From NCBI RefSeq assembly GCF_002920615.1, contig NZ_PQSU01000025.1, positions 1 to 64,000 of the forward strand: a DNA stretch of 64,000 nucleotides, written 5' to 3'. Each line of letters begins with the position of its first letter. The stretch's first letter is position 1. Shown piece after piece: positions 41,990 to 50,735 of the stretch. The notes beneath the pieces were generated by a model. It had not been told where the DNA came from and searched no databases. It was given only the letters and a program-made list of their open reading frames with translations. The position numbers and the translations under genes were made by a program. Origin of the DNA: Streptomyces sp. Ru62. Its GTDB lineage: Bacteria > Actinomycetota > Actinomycetes > Streptomycetales > Streptomycetaceae.

Positions 41990-42231
41990 CGGATCCGGTG
42001 ACGGACCCCTCGGGGACCCCGAAGCGCCGGCCGCAGCAGCGCAAGCAGGTGCTGCTGCGGCTGGACCCGCTGGTGTACGAGGCGCTGGCCCGGTGGGCCG
42101 GGGACGAGCTGCGCTCGGCGAACGCGCAGATCGAGTTCCTGCTGCGGAGGGCACTCGCGGAGGCGGGGCGCCTGCCGAAGGACACCGGACCCCTGCCGCG
42201 GCGGGGCCGGCCGCCTGTGTCAGAACCGTGA
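41986..42231 (+). CDS. small ribbon-helix-helix-like protein
   Basis: 81 residues. The segment RKQVLLRLDPLVYEALARWAGDELRSANAQIEFLLRRALAEAGR is a strand-helix-helix pattern like Arc/toxin-antidote HTH proteins (QVLLRLD strand; RSANAQIEFLL second helix). Basic Pro-rich ends flank it. Start GTG 41986 overlaps the SPFH stop (GTGA), so expression is coupled. No toxin gene follows; it may regulate the SPFH operon itself. Confidence 0.7.
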   Translation: MTDPVTDPSGTPKRRPQQRKQVLLRLDPLVYEALARWAGDELRSANAQIEFLLRRALAEAGRLPKDTGPLPRRGRPPVSEP

Positions 42232-42283
42232 CAACCGGCCCCCACCTGCGGGGCCGTACCGCCCGCCACGCTCCCCGCACGGC

Positions 42284-42306
42284 GTGTATACATCCCGCGT
42301 ATACAC
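42284..42306. promoter_or_regulatory. PadR-type operator
   Basis: GTGTATAC (42284-42291) and GTATACAC (42299-42306) form a perfect inverted repeat with a 7-base spacer, 18 bases before the PadR ATG. A TAGAGT -10-like box (42313-42318) lies between it and the start codon. Position and symmetry fit autorepression by PadR. Confidence 0.7.
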
Positions 42307-42324
42307 CGTGTGTAGAGTGCTGCC

Positions 42325-42852
42325 ATGTCCATCGGTCACACCCTTCTGGGACTCCTGGAGTCCGGCCCGCGCCACGGCTACGACCTCAAGCGGGCCTTCG
42401 ACGAGAAGTTCGGTCACGACCGGCCGCTGCACTACGGCCAGGTCTATTCCACGATGTCCCGGCTGCTGAAGCACGGCCTCGTGGAAGTCGACGGGATCGA
42501 GGCCGGCGGCGGCCCCGAGCGCAAGCGGTACGCCATCACCGACGCCGGCGTCACCGACGTCGAGCGCTGGCTCGCCACCCCGGAGAAGCCGGAGGAGTAC
42601 CTCCAGTCGACCCTCTACACCAAGGTCGTCCTCGCCCTGCTCACCCACCGCGACGCGACCGACATCCTCGACACCCAGCGGGCCGAACACCTGCGCAGCA
42701 TGCGCATCCTGACCGACCGCAAGCGCAAGGGCGACCTCGCGGACCAGCTGATCTGCGACCATGCCCTGTTCCACCTGGAGGCCGACCTGCGCTGGCTGGA
42801 ACTGACCGCCGCGCGCCTCGACAAGCTCCGCGCGGAGGTGGTGGCCAAGTGA
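42325..42852 (+). CDS. PadR-family transcriptional repressor
   Basis: 175 residues. N-terminal winged helix of the PadR type (GHTLLGLLESGPRHGYDLKRAFDEKFGHDRPLHYGQVYSTMSRLLKHGLVE, then GGPERKRYAITDAG) and a C-terminal helical dimerisation domain of the Vir-like type. ATG 42325 has no ribosome-binding site and lies six bases after a -10 box, so a leaderless transcript is likely. Stop overlaps the ABC ATPase start (GTGA). It probably senses a compound exported by the ABC system and controls the operon. Confidence 0.92.
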   Translation: MSIGHTLLGLLESGPRHGYDLKRAFDEKFGHDRPLHYGQVYSTMSRLLKHGLVEVDGIEAGGGPERKRYAITDAGVTDVERWLATPEKPEEYLQSTLYTKVVLALLTHRDATDILDTQRAEHLRSMRILTDRKRKGDLADQLICDHALFHLEADLRWLELTAARLDKLRAEVVAK

Positions 42853-43538
42853 CTCCCCCGCCCGGCACCCTGCTCGCCGCCGAGAACCTGCGCAAGTCCT
42901 ACGGCCCCACGGTCGCCCTCGACGGCGCGGAGTTCTCCATCCACCCCGGCGAGGTCGTCGCCGTCATGGGCCCCTCCGGCTCCGGCAAGTCCACGCTGCT
43001 GCACTGCCTGGCCGGCATCGTGCCGCCCGACTCCGGCTCCATCACCTACGACGGCCGTGAACTGGCCGGCATGAGCGACGCCGGGCGCAGTGCCCTGCGC
43101 CGCAGCGAGTTCGGCTTCGTCTTCCAGTTCGGGCAGCTCGTCCCGGAGCTGACCTGCGTGGAGAACGTGGCGCTGCCGCTGCGCCTGAACGGCACGTCCC
43201 GCAAGGAGGCCGAGCGGGCCGCGCTGAGCTGGATGGAACGCCTGGAGGTGGACGACCTCAAGGGCAAGCGGCCCGGCGAGGTCTCCGGCGGCCAGGGCCA
43301 GCGGGTCGCGGTGGCGCGGGCGCTGGTCACCGGACCCCGGGTGCTGTTCGCCGACGAGCCGACCGGCGCGCTCGACTCCCTCAACGGCGAACGCGTGATG
43401 GAGCTGCTGACCGACGCGGCCCGCTCCACCAACGCCGCCGTGGTCCTGGTCACGCACGAGGCCCGGGTGGCCGCCTACTCCGACCGCGAGATCGTCGTAC
43501 GCGACGGCAGGTCCCGGGACATGGAGCGCGCCATATGA
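42849..43538 (+). CDS. ABC transporter ATP-binding protein (MacB/LolD type)
   Basis: 229 residues. Walker A GPSGSGKSTLLHCLAG, Q-loop FVFQFGQLVPELT, signature VSGGQGQRVAVARAL, Walker B VLFADEPTGALDS and switch His LVTHEARV. This is the ATPase type that pairs with FtsX/MacB-like permeases and is encoded just downstream. GTG 42849 overlaps the PadR stop and its own stop overlaps the permease ATG, so the three genes form a coupled operon. Confidence 0.94.
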   Translation: MTPPPGTLLAAENLRKSYGPTVALDGAEFSIHPGEVVAVMGPSGSGKSTLLHCLAGIVPPDSGSITYDGRELAGMSDAGRSALRRSEFGFVFQFGQLVPELTCVENVALPLRLNGTSRKEAERAALSWMERLEVDDLKGKRPGEVSGGQGQRVAVARALVTGPRVLFADEPTGALDSLNGERVMELLTDAARSTNAAVVLVTHEARVAAYSDREIVVRDGRSRDMERAI

Positions 43539-45874
43539 ACGTCCGGCAGTGGTGCAGAGACCTGGGCATGGGGGCCCGGTTCGCCGTCACCGGCGGACGC
43601 GAGGGCTGGGTCCGGATGCTGCTCACGGCGGTCGGCGTCGGCCTGGGCGTGGCCCTGCTGCTGCTGACGACGGCACTGCCGAACATCCTGACCGCCCGCG
43701 ACCGGGTGGAGAACGCCCGCCAGGACTTCTCGGCCTCCTACGACACCCCCAAGGCCGGGAACACCGTGCTGGTCGGGGTCACCGACACCGAGTGGCACGG
43801 CAAGAACATCCGCGGCCGGCTGCTCGAACCGGAGGGCGCCCGGGCGCCGCTGCCGCCCGGCGTCGGCCGCTTCCCGGCGAAGGGCGAGATGATGGTCTCG
43901 CCCGCCCTGAAGAGGCTGCTGTCCTCGGACGGCGCGGGGCTGCTGCGCGAGCGGATCCCGTACCGGATCACCGGGACCATCGGTGACAGCGGACTCATCG
44001 GCTCGCAGGAACTCGCCTACTACGCGGGGGCCGACGGCCTCGTCCCGCACTCGGGCGGCGCCCGGGTGGACCGGCTGAACGCCTTCGGCAACCCCGACCC
44101 GGTGCCGGAGCAGACCGACCCGGTGCTCATCCTCATGACGCTCGTCGTGTTCGTCGTCCTGCTCACGCCGGTCGCCGTCTTCATCGCCGCGGCCGTGCGG
44201 TTCGGCGGCGAACGGCGCGACCGCCGGCTGGCCGCGCTGCGGCTGGTGGGCTCCGACAGCCGGATGACCCGCCGGACCGCGGCGGGCGAGGCGCTGGCCG
44301 GGTCGCTGCTCGGACTGGCCGTCGGCACGGTGTTCTTCCTGATCGGACGGCAGGTGGCGGGCTCGGTGGAGGTCATGGGGGAGAGCTTCTTCCCGAGCTA
44401 CCTCGACCCCTCCCCCGCCCTGGTCGCGCTGGTGGCGGTGGCGGTTCCGGCGGCCGCGGTGCTGGTGACGTTGCTGGCGATGCGCGGGGTGGTCGTGGAA
44501 CCGCTCGGCGTGGTGCGCACGGCCAGGCAGCCCCGCCGGCGCCTGTGGTGGCGGCTCCTGCTGCCGTTGGCGGGCCTGGCGATGCTGTACCCGATGATCG
44601 GCAACGGCCGTTCCCACGGCGACTTCAACCAGTACCTCGTCATCGGCGGCGTGCTGCTGCTCCTGGTCGGCGTCACCGCGCTGCTGCCCTGGCTGGTGGA
44701 GGCGTTCGTCAGCCGGCTCGGCGCGGGCGGGGTCTCCTGGCAACTGGCGGTACGGCGGCTGCAGTTGAGCAGCGGCACGGCCGCCCGCATGGTCAACGGC
44801 ATCGCGGTGGCGGTGGCCGGGGCGATCGCGCTGCAGATGCTGTTCGCGGGCGTGGAGAGCCAGTACACCAAGGAGACCGGCAGGGACCCGGGCCGGGCCC
44901 AGATGGAGGTCGACCTGTCCGATCGCACCCGGCTGCCCGCCGCACGCGCGGAGCTCGCCGGCACCAAGGGAGTACGGACGTCGGTGGCGCTGTCCACCGG
45001 CCAGGTCGGCGGCAAGCGCCGGGAACCCGACCGCGTGGCCCCCGTCACCGTCGGGAACTGCGCCGCGCTCAGGGAGGTCGCCCACCTGCCGTCCTGCCGC
45101 GACGGCGATGTCTTCGCCCTGTACAACCCGTACTCGGACCCCGGTTACCAGAACGGGCTCCGGCCCGTCATGCGGCCGGGCGCGCGGGTCTGGATCGACC
45201 CGACGCAGGGGGAGGCGCGCGGCCGGGAGGTCGCCTGGACGCTGCCGGCCACGGTACCCAAGGCCACCGCGCGCAAGGACGCGCTCCAGGGCGACCCCAG
45301 CGGCCTGCTGGTCACTCCCTCCGCCCTGCCCGCCCAGGCCACCGCGACGCTGTACGGCCACGTCTATCTGCGCCTGGACGACACGGTGCCGGACGCCCAG
45401 GAGCGCGTGCGCACCACGACCGCCCGGACCGACCCGCTCGCCTACGCCTGGACCTGGGCGGCCACCGAGCGGTCCGGCCGGTACACCTCCCTGCGCACCG
45501 GCCTGTTCATCGGCGCGGTCTGCGTGCTGGCGCTGATCGGGGCGAGCCTGCTGGTCTCCCAGCTGGAGCAGTTGCGCGAGCGGCGCAAACTGCTGTCGTC
45601 ACTGCTCGCCTTCGGCACCCGGCGCCGCACGCTCGGCCTGTCGGTGCTGTGGCAGACGGCCGTACCGATCGCGCTCGGTCTGCTGCTGGCCTCGGCGGTG
45701 GGCCTGACCCTCGGCACGGTCCTGCTGAAGATGACGGCGACCCCGGTCTCCGTCGACTGGGCGAGCGTCCTGTCCCTGACCGGCGCCGGCGCGGCGGTGG
45801 TCCTCGCGGTCACGCTGTTGAGCCTGCCGCCGCTGGTCAGGATGATGCGGCCGGAGGGCCTGCGTACGGAGTGA
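43535..45874 (+). CDS. FtsX/MacB-like ABC transporter permease
   Basis: 779 residues. One N-terminal helix (VRMLLTAVGVGLGVALLLLTTALP), a large extracytoplasmic domain, an FtsX core (LILMTLVVFVVLLTPVAVFIAAAVRFGGERRDRRLAALRLVGSDSRMTRRTAAGEALAGSLLG), and a second FtsX half near the C-terminus (LRTGLFIGAVCVLALIGASLLVSQLEQLRERRKLLSSLLAFGTRRRTLGLSVLWQ). Duplicated FtsX domains with long outer loops are usual in Streptomyces PadR-controlled exporters of peptide or antibiotic-like compounds. Substrate unknown. Confidence 0.9.
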   Translation: MNVRQWCRDLGMGARFAVTGGREGWVRMLLTAVGVGLGVALLLLTTALPNILTARDRVENARQDFSASYDTPKAGNTVLVGVTDTEWHGKNIRGRLLEPEGARAPLPPGVGRFPAKGEMMVSPALKRLLSSDGAGLLRERIPYRITGTIGDSGLIGSQELAYYAGADGLVPHSGGARVDRLNAFGNPDPVPEQTDPVLILMTLVVFVVLLTPVAVFIAAAVRFGGERRDRRLAALRLVGSDSRMTRRTAAGEALAGSLLGLAVGTVFFLIGRQVAGSVEVMGESFFPSYLDPSPALVALVAVAVPAAAVLVTLLAMRGVVVEPLGVVRTARQPRRRLWWRLLLPLAGLAMLYPMIGNGRSHGDFNQYLVIGGVLLLLVGVTALLPWLVEAFVSRLGAGGVSWQLAVRRLQLSSGTAARMVNGIAVAVAGAIALQMLFAGVESQYTKETGRDPGRAQMEVDLSDRTRLPAARAELAGTKGVRTSVALSTGQVGGKRREPDRVAPVTVGNCAALREVAHLPSCRDGDVFALYNPYSDPGYQNGLRPVMRPGARVWIDPTQGEARGREVAWTLPATVPKATARKDALQGDPSGLLVTPSALPAQATATLYGHVYLRLDDTVPDAQERVRTTTARTDPLAYAWTWAATERSGRYTSLRTGLFIGAVCVLALIGASLLVSQLEQLRERRKLLSSLLAFGTRRRTLGLSVLWQTAVPIALGLLLASAVGLTLGTVLLKMTATPVSVDWASVLSLTGAGAAVVLAVTLLSLPPLVRMMRPEGLRTE

Positions 45875-45920
45875 GTCCGCCGTCGACCGGCTGCGGCGCC
45901 GTCACGGCCGGTCGGGCGGT

Positions 45921-45940
45921 GCCCCGCGCCCCTGCGGGGC
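45921..45940. terminator. hairpin between ABC permease and oxyR genes
   Basis: GCCCCGC (45921-45927) and GCGGGGC (45934-45940), 6-base loop, between convergent genes. Confidence 0.65.
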
Positions 45941-45942
45941 GC

Positions 45943-46890
45943 TCACGCCGCCAGCACCCGGACGGGCAACGCCCGCAACGCCTCCCGCAAGGCGCCCGCC
46001 AACTCCTCGTACTCCGCGGCGCGCGCCGCCCCCGCGCGCATCGCGAACGCGACCCGGCGGCTCGGGGCGGGCTCGGCGAAGCACCCGGTCAGCAGCTGGC
46101 TGCTGCGGGTGGTCTCCAGCTTCAGCGCGGTGCGCGGGAGCAGCGTGCAGCCGAGGCCGCCGGCCACCAGCTGGACCAGCGTGGACAGGCCGGCCGCCGT
46201 GGTGGTGACCGGGGCGTCCTCGCGGCCGGCCTCCCGGCAGATGTCCAGCGCCTGGTCGCGCAGGCAATGACCCTCGTCCAGGAGGAGCAGGTTCAGCTCC
46301 TTCAACGCCTCGCGCGGGATGCCCTCCCGGCCGCCGAGCCAGTGGTCGAGCGGGGTGACGAGCACGAAGTCCTCGTCGAAGAGGGGGAGTTCCAGGACTC
46401 CGGGGACGCCCAGCGGCACGGCCAGCAGCAGCAGGTCGAGCCGCCCGGAGTTCAGGCCCTCGACCAGGTTGGCGGTCTGCTCCTCGTGCACCTGGAGGTC
46501 GAGGTGCGGGTAGCGGTCGTGGACGAGCCGCAGCACGGTCGGCAGCAGGTACGGCGCGACCGTGGGGATCACCCCGAGGCGCAGCACGCCCGTGAAGGGC
46601 GCCCGGACCGCCTCGGCCTCCTCCAGCAGCGCGCCCACCGCGTCCAGCACCGCCTTGGCCCGCACGGCCAGCCGCTCCCCCGCGGGCGAGAGCAGCACCT
46701 TGCGGGTCGTACGCTCAAGGAGGGTCACGCCGAGGGTCTCCTCCAGGGTCGAGACCGCGCCCGAGAGGGCGGGCTGGCTCATCCCGATGGCCGCCGCCGC
46801 GTCCCGGAAGTGCAGGTGCTCGGCCACGGCGGCGAACGCCCGTAGCTGCGCCAGGCTCGGCTGCCTGCGTTTGCCGTTGCTCACGGTCAC
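45943..46890 (-). CDS. oxyR: LysR-family peroxide regulator OxyR
   Basis: 315 residues. N-terminal LysR winged helix (LAQLRAFAAVAEHLHFRDAAAAIGMSQPALSGAVSTLEETLGVTLLERTTRKV) and an effector domain with the redox loop LLLDEGHCLRDQALDIC holding the two Cys that form the peroxide-sensing disulfide. The gene is divergent from ahpCD, the classic OxyR target, and the shared 132-base gap should hold its operator (ATAACTACCTCCGATC near 46893 and AGCTATTTCAC near 46924 are candidates). GTG 46890 or 46884 is the start. Confidence 0.95.
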   Translation of the reverse strand: MTVSNGKRRQPSLAQLRAFAAVAEHLHFRDAAAAIGMSQPALSGAVSTLEETLGVTLLERTTRKVLLSPAGERLAVRAKAVLDAVGALLEEAEAVRAPFTGVLRLGVIPTVAPYLLPTVLRLVHDRYPHLDLQVHEEQTANLVEGLNSGRLDLLLLAVPLGVPGVLELPLFDEDFVLVTPLDHWLGGREGIPREALKELNLLLLDEGHCLRDQALDICREAGREDAPVTTTAAGLSTLVQLVAGGLGCTLLPRTALKLETTRSSQLLTGCFAEPAPSRRVAFAMRAGAARAAEYEELAGALREALRALPVRVLAA

Positions 46891-47022
46891 TGATAACTAC
46901 CTCCGATCAACACGACCGAGTGTAGCTATTTCACTAATCAATGCACCCTGTGCCACCATCGATCACGTCCAACCCATGGGAAACACCCCAAAAGGGAAGT
47001 TTCTTCGCTGCAAGGAGAGCGC

Positions 47023-47577
47023 GTGCTCACTGTCGGTGACAAGTTCCCCGAGTTCGAACTGACCGCCTGCGTCTCGCTGGAGAAGGGCAAGGAGTTCGAG
47101 CAGATCCACCACAAGTCCTACGAGGGCAAGTGGCTGGTGGTCTTCGCCTGGCCCAAGGACTTCACGTTCGTGTGCCCGACCGAGATCGCCGCGTTCGGGA
47201 AGCTGAACGACGAGTTCGCCGACCGCGACGCCCAGATCCTCGGCTTCTCGGGTGACTCCGAGTTCGTCCACCACGCCTGGCGCAAGGACCACCCGGACCT
47301 GACCGACCTGCCGTTCCCGATGATGGCGGACCCCAAGCACGAGCTGATGCGCGACCTCGGCATCGAGGGCGAGGACGGCTACGCCCAGCGCGCCGTCTTC
47401 GTCGTGGACCCGAACCACGAGATCCAGTTCACGATGGTCACCGCCGGTTCCGTGGGCCGCAACCCCAAGGAGGTCCTGCGGGTCCTGGACGCCCTGCAGA
47501 CCGACGAGCTGTGCCCGTGCAACTGGACCAAGGGCGAGCAGACCCTCGACCCGGTCGCGCTGCTGGCTGGTGAGTGA
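47023..47577 (+). CDS. ahpC: alkyl hydroperoxide reductase AhpC (peroxiredoxin)
   Basis: 184 residues. Peroxidatic Cys in DFTFVCPTEIAAFG and resolving Cys in ELCPCNWTKGEQTL, normal AhpC length. It reduces peroxides and is itself recycled by AhpD and dihydrolipoamide-type donors in actinobacteria. GTG 47023 has AAGGAG (47012-47017) five bases upstream. Three bases separate it from ahpD. Confidence 0.96.
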   Translation: MLTVGDKFPEFELTACVSLEKGKEFEQIHHKSYEGKWLVVFAWPKDFTFVCPTEIAAFGKLNDEFADRDAQILGFSGDSEFVHHAWRKDHPDLTDLPFPMMADPKHELMRDLGIEGEDGYAQRAVFVVDPNHEIQFTMVTAGSVGRNPKEVLRVLDALQTDELCPCNWTKGEQTLDPVALLAGE

Positions 47578-47580
47578 CCC

Positions 47581-48114
47581 GTGTCGCTCGACTCCCTCAA
47601 GTCCCGTATCCCGGACTACGCCAAGGACCTGAAGCTCAACCTGGGCTCGGTCATCGGCAACTCGGACCTGCCCGCGCAGCAGCTGTGGGGCACGGTGCTG
47701 GCGACCGCCATCGCCTCCCGTTCCCCGATCGTGCTGCGTGAGCTGGAGCCGGAGGCGAAGGCGAACCTCTCGCCGGAGGCGTACCAGGCCGCCAAGTCGG
47801 CCGCCGCCATCATGGCGATGAACAACGTCTTCTACCGCACCCGGCACCTGCTGTCCGACCACGAGTACGGCACCCTGCGCGCGGGCCTGCGGATGAACGT
47901 CATCGGCAACCCGGGCGTGGAGAAGGTCGACTTCGAGCTGTGGTCGTTCGCGGTCTCCGCGATCAACGGCTGTGGCATGTGCCTGGACTCGCACGAGCAG
48001 GTACTGCGCAAGGCCGGCGTGGAGCGCGAGACCGTCCAGGAGGCGTTCAAGATCGCCTCTGTGGTGCAGGCGGTCGGCGTCACCCTCGACGCCGAGGCCG
48101 TTCTGGCCGAATAA
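47581..48114 (+). CDS. ahpD: alkylhydroperoxidase AhpD
   Basis: 177 residues, carboxymuconolactone-decarboxylase fold. The CxxC plus His active site is NGCGMCLDSHEQVL, and the conserved Glu relay lies in the preceding helix. It passes electrons to AhpC. GTG 47581 follows the ahpC stop by three bases. Regulated with ahpC by OxyR. Confidence 0.96.
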   Translation: MSLDSLKSRIPDYAKDLKLNLGSVIGNSDLPAQQLWGTVLATAIASRSPIVLRELEPEAKANLSPEAYQAAKSAAAIMAMNNVFYRTRHLLSDHEYGTLRAGLRMNVIGNPGVEKVDFELWSFAVSAINGCGMCLDSHEQVLRKAGVERETVQEAFKIASVVQAVGVTLDAEAVLAE

Positions 48115-48124
48115 GCCGTACGCC

Positions 48125-48159
48125 GAGGACCCCGCTCACCCCTGGTGGGCGGGGTCCTC
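48125..48159. terminator. terminator overlapping the end of the AI-2E family gene
   Basis: An 11-base perfect stem (48125-48135 with 48149-48159) lies between convergent genes and runs into the last codons of the AI-2E family gene. Confidence 0.8.
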
Positions 48160-49467
48160 CGCGTCCGGGGCCTCGGTCTCCTCCACCGGCTCGGCGGAGG
48201 CGTGCTGCTGGACCTCCTGCGAATACTGCCGCAGGTACCCCACCACCGTGTTCGTCACCGCCACCAGCGGTACGGCCACCACCGCGCCGCCGATGCCGGC
48301 CACCATGCCGCCGGCGGCCACGGTCAGGACGACGGCCAGCGGGTGGACCCGGACCGCGCGGCCCAGGATGAACGGCTGCAGGACGTGCCCCTCGATCTGC
48401 TGGACCGCGAGGACGACGACGAGTGTCATCACGGCGGTGAAGACGCCCTGGGTGACCAGGGCCACGATCACCGCGAGCGCGCCGGAGGCGACCGCGCCGA
48501 CCAGCGGGATGAACGAGAACAGGAAGATGAAGACGGCCAGCGGGACGGCCATCGGCACGTCCAGGAAGTAGATGCCGATGCCGATGAAGATGGCGTCGAT
48601 GAGGGCGACCAGGACCGTGCCGCGCACGTAGGCGGTCAGGGTGCGCCAGGCGCGCGGACCGGCGCCGGCCACGCCCGGACGGGCGGCGGCGGGCACCAGC
48701 TTCAGGAACCACTGCCAGATGCGCTTGCCGTCGTAGAGCAGGAACAGCGTCGAGAAGAACACCAGCAGGATGCCGGTGAGGGCCTCCACGATGACCTGGA
48801 CGCCCTCCAGACCGGCCGACGTGATCTGGTCGGCGTTGGCGCCGATCGCCTCACGGAGGTTCTTGGCGATCTGGTTGATCTGCTTGTCGGTGACGTGGAA
48901 CGGGCTCTTCAGCAGCCAGTTGCGCAGGTCGTCGATGCCGCTCTGGATCTGGTTGGAGAGCGTGTCGATGTTCTCCATGACCTGCCAGGTCACGAACCAG
49001 CCCATCAGGCCGATGACGACGAAGCCGCTGATGGCGGTGAGCGCGGTGGCCGGGCCGCGCGGCACCCCCCGCCGGGTGAGCCGGGCGACCGTCGGCTGGA
49101 GCAGCGCGGTGACCAGCAGCGCGATGACGAAGGCGAACACCACCAGTTGGATGGCGCTGATGACCCGCATCAGCACCCAGACCGTGCCGGCCAGCACCAG
49201 CAGCCGCCAGCCCGCCTCGGCCGCGACCCGGACGCCCCACGGCACGGCCTCGGCCGGGTCGGGGCGGGGACCGGACGGCGCTGCGGGCCGGCGGACGGGC
49301 GCAGCCGTGGCGGCAGGCGCGTCGACCGGCCCCGAATCGGCGGACGCGGCGGGCTCGACGGCTTCGCCGTGCTCCTTCTCCACCTCGGCGCGGCGCTCGT
49401 CCAGGCGCTCGCTCATCTCGGTGAGACCGGCCCCCAGCCGGCCGAGCCAGCCTGGCACTCGCGACAT
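48136..49467 (-). CDS. AI-2E family transporter
   Basis: 443 residues. An acidic N-terminal cytoplasmic region (LDERRAEVEKEHGEAVEPA) precedes about eight membrane helices: WRLLVLAGTVWVLMRVISAIQLVVFAFVIALLVTALL, FVVIGLMGWFVTWQVM, ILLVFFSTLFLLYDG, and the family pair FIFLFSFIPLVGAVASGALAVIVALVT and VVVLAVQQIEGHVLQPFILGRAVRVHPLAVV. The family is widespread, with exporter or Na+/H+ antiporter members; autoinducer transport is not implied in Streptomyces. ATG 49467 has AGAGGA six bases upstream. Confidence 0.92.
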   Translation of the reverse strand: MSRVPGWLGRLGAGLTEMSERLDERRAEVEKEHGEAVEPAASADSGPVDAPAATAAPVRRPAAPSGPRPDPAEAVPWGVRVAAEAGWRLLVLAGTVWVLMRVISAIQLVVFAFVIALLVTALLQPTVARLTRRGVPRGPATALTAISGFVVIGLMGWFVTWQVMENIDTLSNQIQSGIDDLRNWLLKSPFHVTDKQINQIAKNLREAIGANADQITSAGLEGVQVIVEALTGILLVFFSTLFLLYDGKRIWQWFLKLVPAAARPGVAGAGPRAWRTLTAYVRGTVLVALIDAIFIGIGIYFLDVPMAVPLAVFIFLFSFIPLVGAVASGALAVIVALVTQGVFTAVMTLVVVLAVQQIEGHVLQPFILGRAVRVHPLAVVLTVAAGGMVAGIGGAVVAVPLVAVTNTVVGYLRQYSQEVQQHASAEPVEETEAPDAEDPAHQG

Positions 49468-49628
49468 GATCCGTCCTCTTCCCCCGCGTCCCCGGGTGCT
49501 CGCCACCACTCCCCCCTGGAGTCGTTCGGATACGACCGTACAGGGCGAAAGCCCCTCCCCTAAGGACGGGGAGGGGCTGCGCGAGGTTGAGAGAGCACCG
49601 GCGCGAGGCGCCGGTACCGGCCGAGCGC

Positions 49629-50327
49629 CTAGTACCAGTGGTTGGCCTGCCAGAACGACCAGGCCTGGCACGGGCTGCCGTACCGGCCGTTCATGTAGTT
49701 GAGGCCCCACTTGATCTGGGTGGCCGGGTTGGTCTGCCAGTCGGCGCCGGCCGAGGCCATCTTGGAGCCGGGCAGGGCCTGGAAGAGGCCGTAGGCGCCG
49801 GAGGAGGCGTTCACCGCGCGGTAGTTCCAGCTGGACTCGTGGTTCACGATGTTGCTGAAGCAGCCGTACTGGTCGCCGGCCACCATCTGACGCGCCATCG
49901 CCTGGATCTGCGCCACGGAGTAGCTGCCCTGGACCGGGAAGCTGGAGGAGTCGCGGACATCGGTCCCACGGCTGGCCGCGGCCTTCGCCTCGGCGCGCTC
50001 CTTCGCCTCCTTGGCCGCCTTCTCGGCGAGCTCCTTCTTGGCGATCGCGGTCTCGGCGGCAGCCTTGCGGGCCGCTTCCTCGGCGTCCTTCTTGGCGCTC
50101 ACGTCCGCGGCGATGGCCTGCGCGTCGGCCTGCTGCGTCAGGGACGCGGTCTGCACCTGCGCCTGCTGACCCGCGGGTATGTCGGCGAGGAGCGTGGTGT
50201 CGGCTGCCGTCGCCTCGGCGTCGTTGGTCTGCGCGGTGCTGCCCGAGGCAACGCCGACGACGCTTCCGACAGCGGTGACCGCGGTGGCGGAGGCCACTGC
50301 GAATCCCCGGACCGAAATCCGGCTCAC
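49629..50327 (-). CDS. secreted lytic transglycosylase-like protein
   Basis: 232 residues. Signal peptide (RISVRGFAVASATAVTAVGSVVGVASG, likely cut before STAQTND), a long Ala/Lys/Glu coiled-coil stretch (AKKDAEEAARKAAAETAIAKKELAEKAAKEAKERAEAKAAA), and a C-terminal lysozyme-like domain (CFSNIVNHESSWNYRAVNASSGAYGLFQALPGSKM with the catalytic Glu in NHESSWN, and IKWGLNYMNGRYGSPCQAWSFWQANHWY). It should cleave peptidoglycan during growth or spore germination. GTG 50327 is chosen because GAAGGA is six bases upstream. Confidence 0.9.
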   Translation of the reverse strand: MSRISVRGFAVASATAVTAVGSVVGVASGSTAQTNDAEATAADTTLLADIPAGQQAQVQTASLTQQADAQAIAADVSAKKDAEEAARKAAAETAIAKKELAEKAAKEAKERAEAKAAASRGTDVRDSSSFPVQGSYSVAQIQAMARQMVAGDQYGCFSNIVNHESSWNYRAVNASSGAYGLFQALPGSKMASAGADWQTNPATQIKWGLNYMNGRYGSPCQAWSFWQANHWY

Positions 50328-50735
50328 ACGGTTTCCTTCCAGCATCGCCCGCTTCGGTGACCCTGGCGGACGCGATCGTGCCCCTGACACTGGCCTCCCA
50401 ACTGCGGGGTCACGGGAGGCGCGGGCCCGGTGGGCAACTCCCCCAGAGGGAGCGCCGCGTGGTGCTCGGGCGGCATACGACGAACTCTATGGAGTTGATG
50501 ATGCTCAAGGGGTGCCGTACCGCTGGGGGTACAGCTGTGTCGTATGCGGGGCCTGACAGGAACGAGACTCTGCCGTAACCGGACGCCGCGTGGCAATTCT
50601 GTGTTGCGTGTGAAAGCTCACATCCCGTTTGGCCCTGGGGATTTCAGGAAAGCTCCACGCGCGAAAGCGCCGCCCGGCTAGGCTCGTGGCCTTTGCCGGA
50701 CGGCGCCAACAGCCGTCACCTCTACGCGAGATACG
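50328..50735 (-). other. 408-base intergenic region with a structured leader candidate
   Basis: No gene seen. Upstream of the transglycosylase gene, GCATACGAC (50473-50481) and GTCGTATGC (50539-50547) form a perfect 9-bp stem enclosing two further hairpins (50483-50496 and 50517-50532). In Streptomyces such genes often have a c-di-AMP (ydaO) riboswitch, but I cannot find its conserved GGGGGACCCA-like core, so I leave the class open. Confidence 0.45.

Noticed and set aside
48136..49467. Quorum-sensing autoinducer-2 exporter
   Set aside because: Family name only; Streptomyces members have no demonstrated AI-2 role, so I name the family without that function.
50328..50735. c-di-AMP (ydaO) riboswitch
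   Set aside because: The gene context fits but I cannot find the conserved GGGGGACCCA and GGGGUGAAUC-like segments; kept only as an unclassified structured leader.
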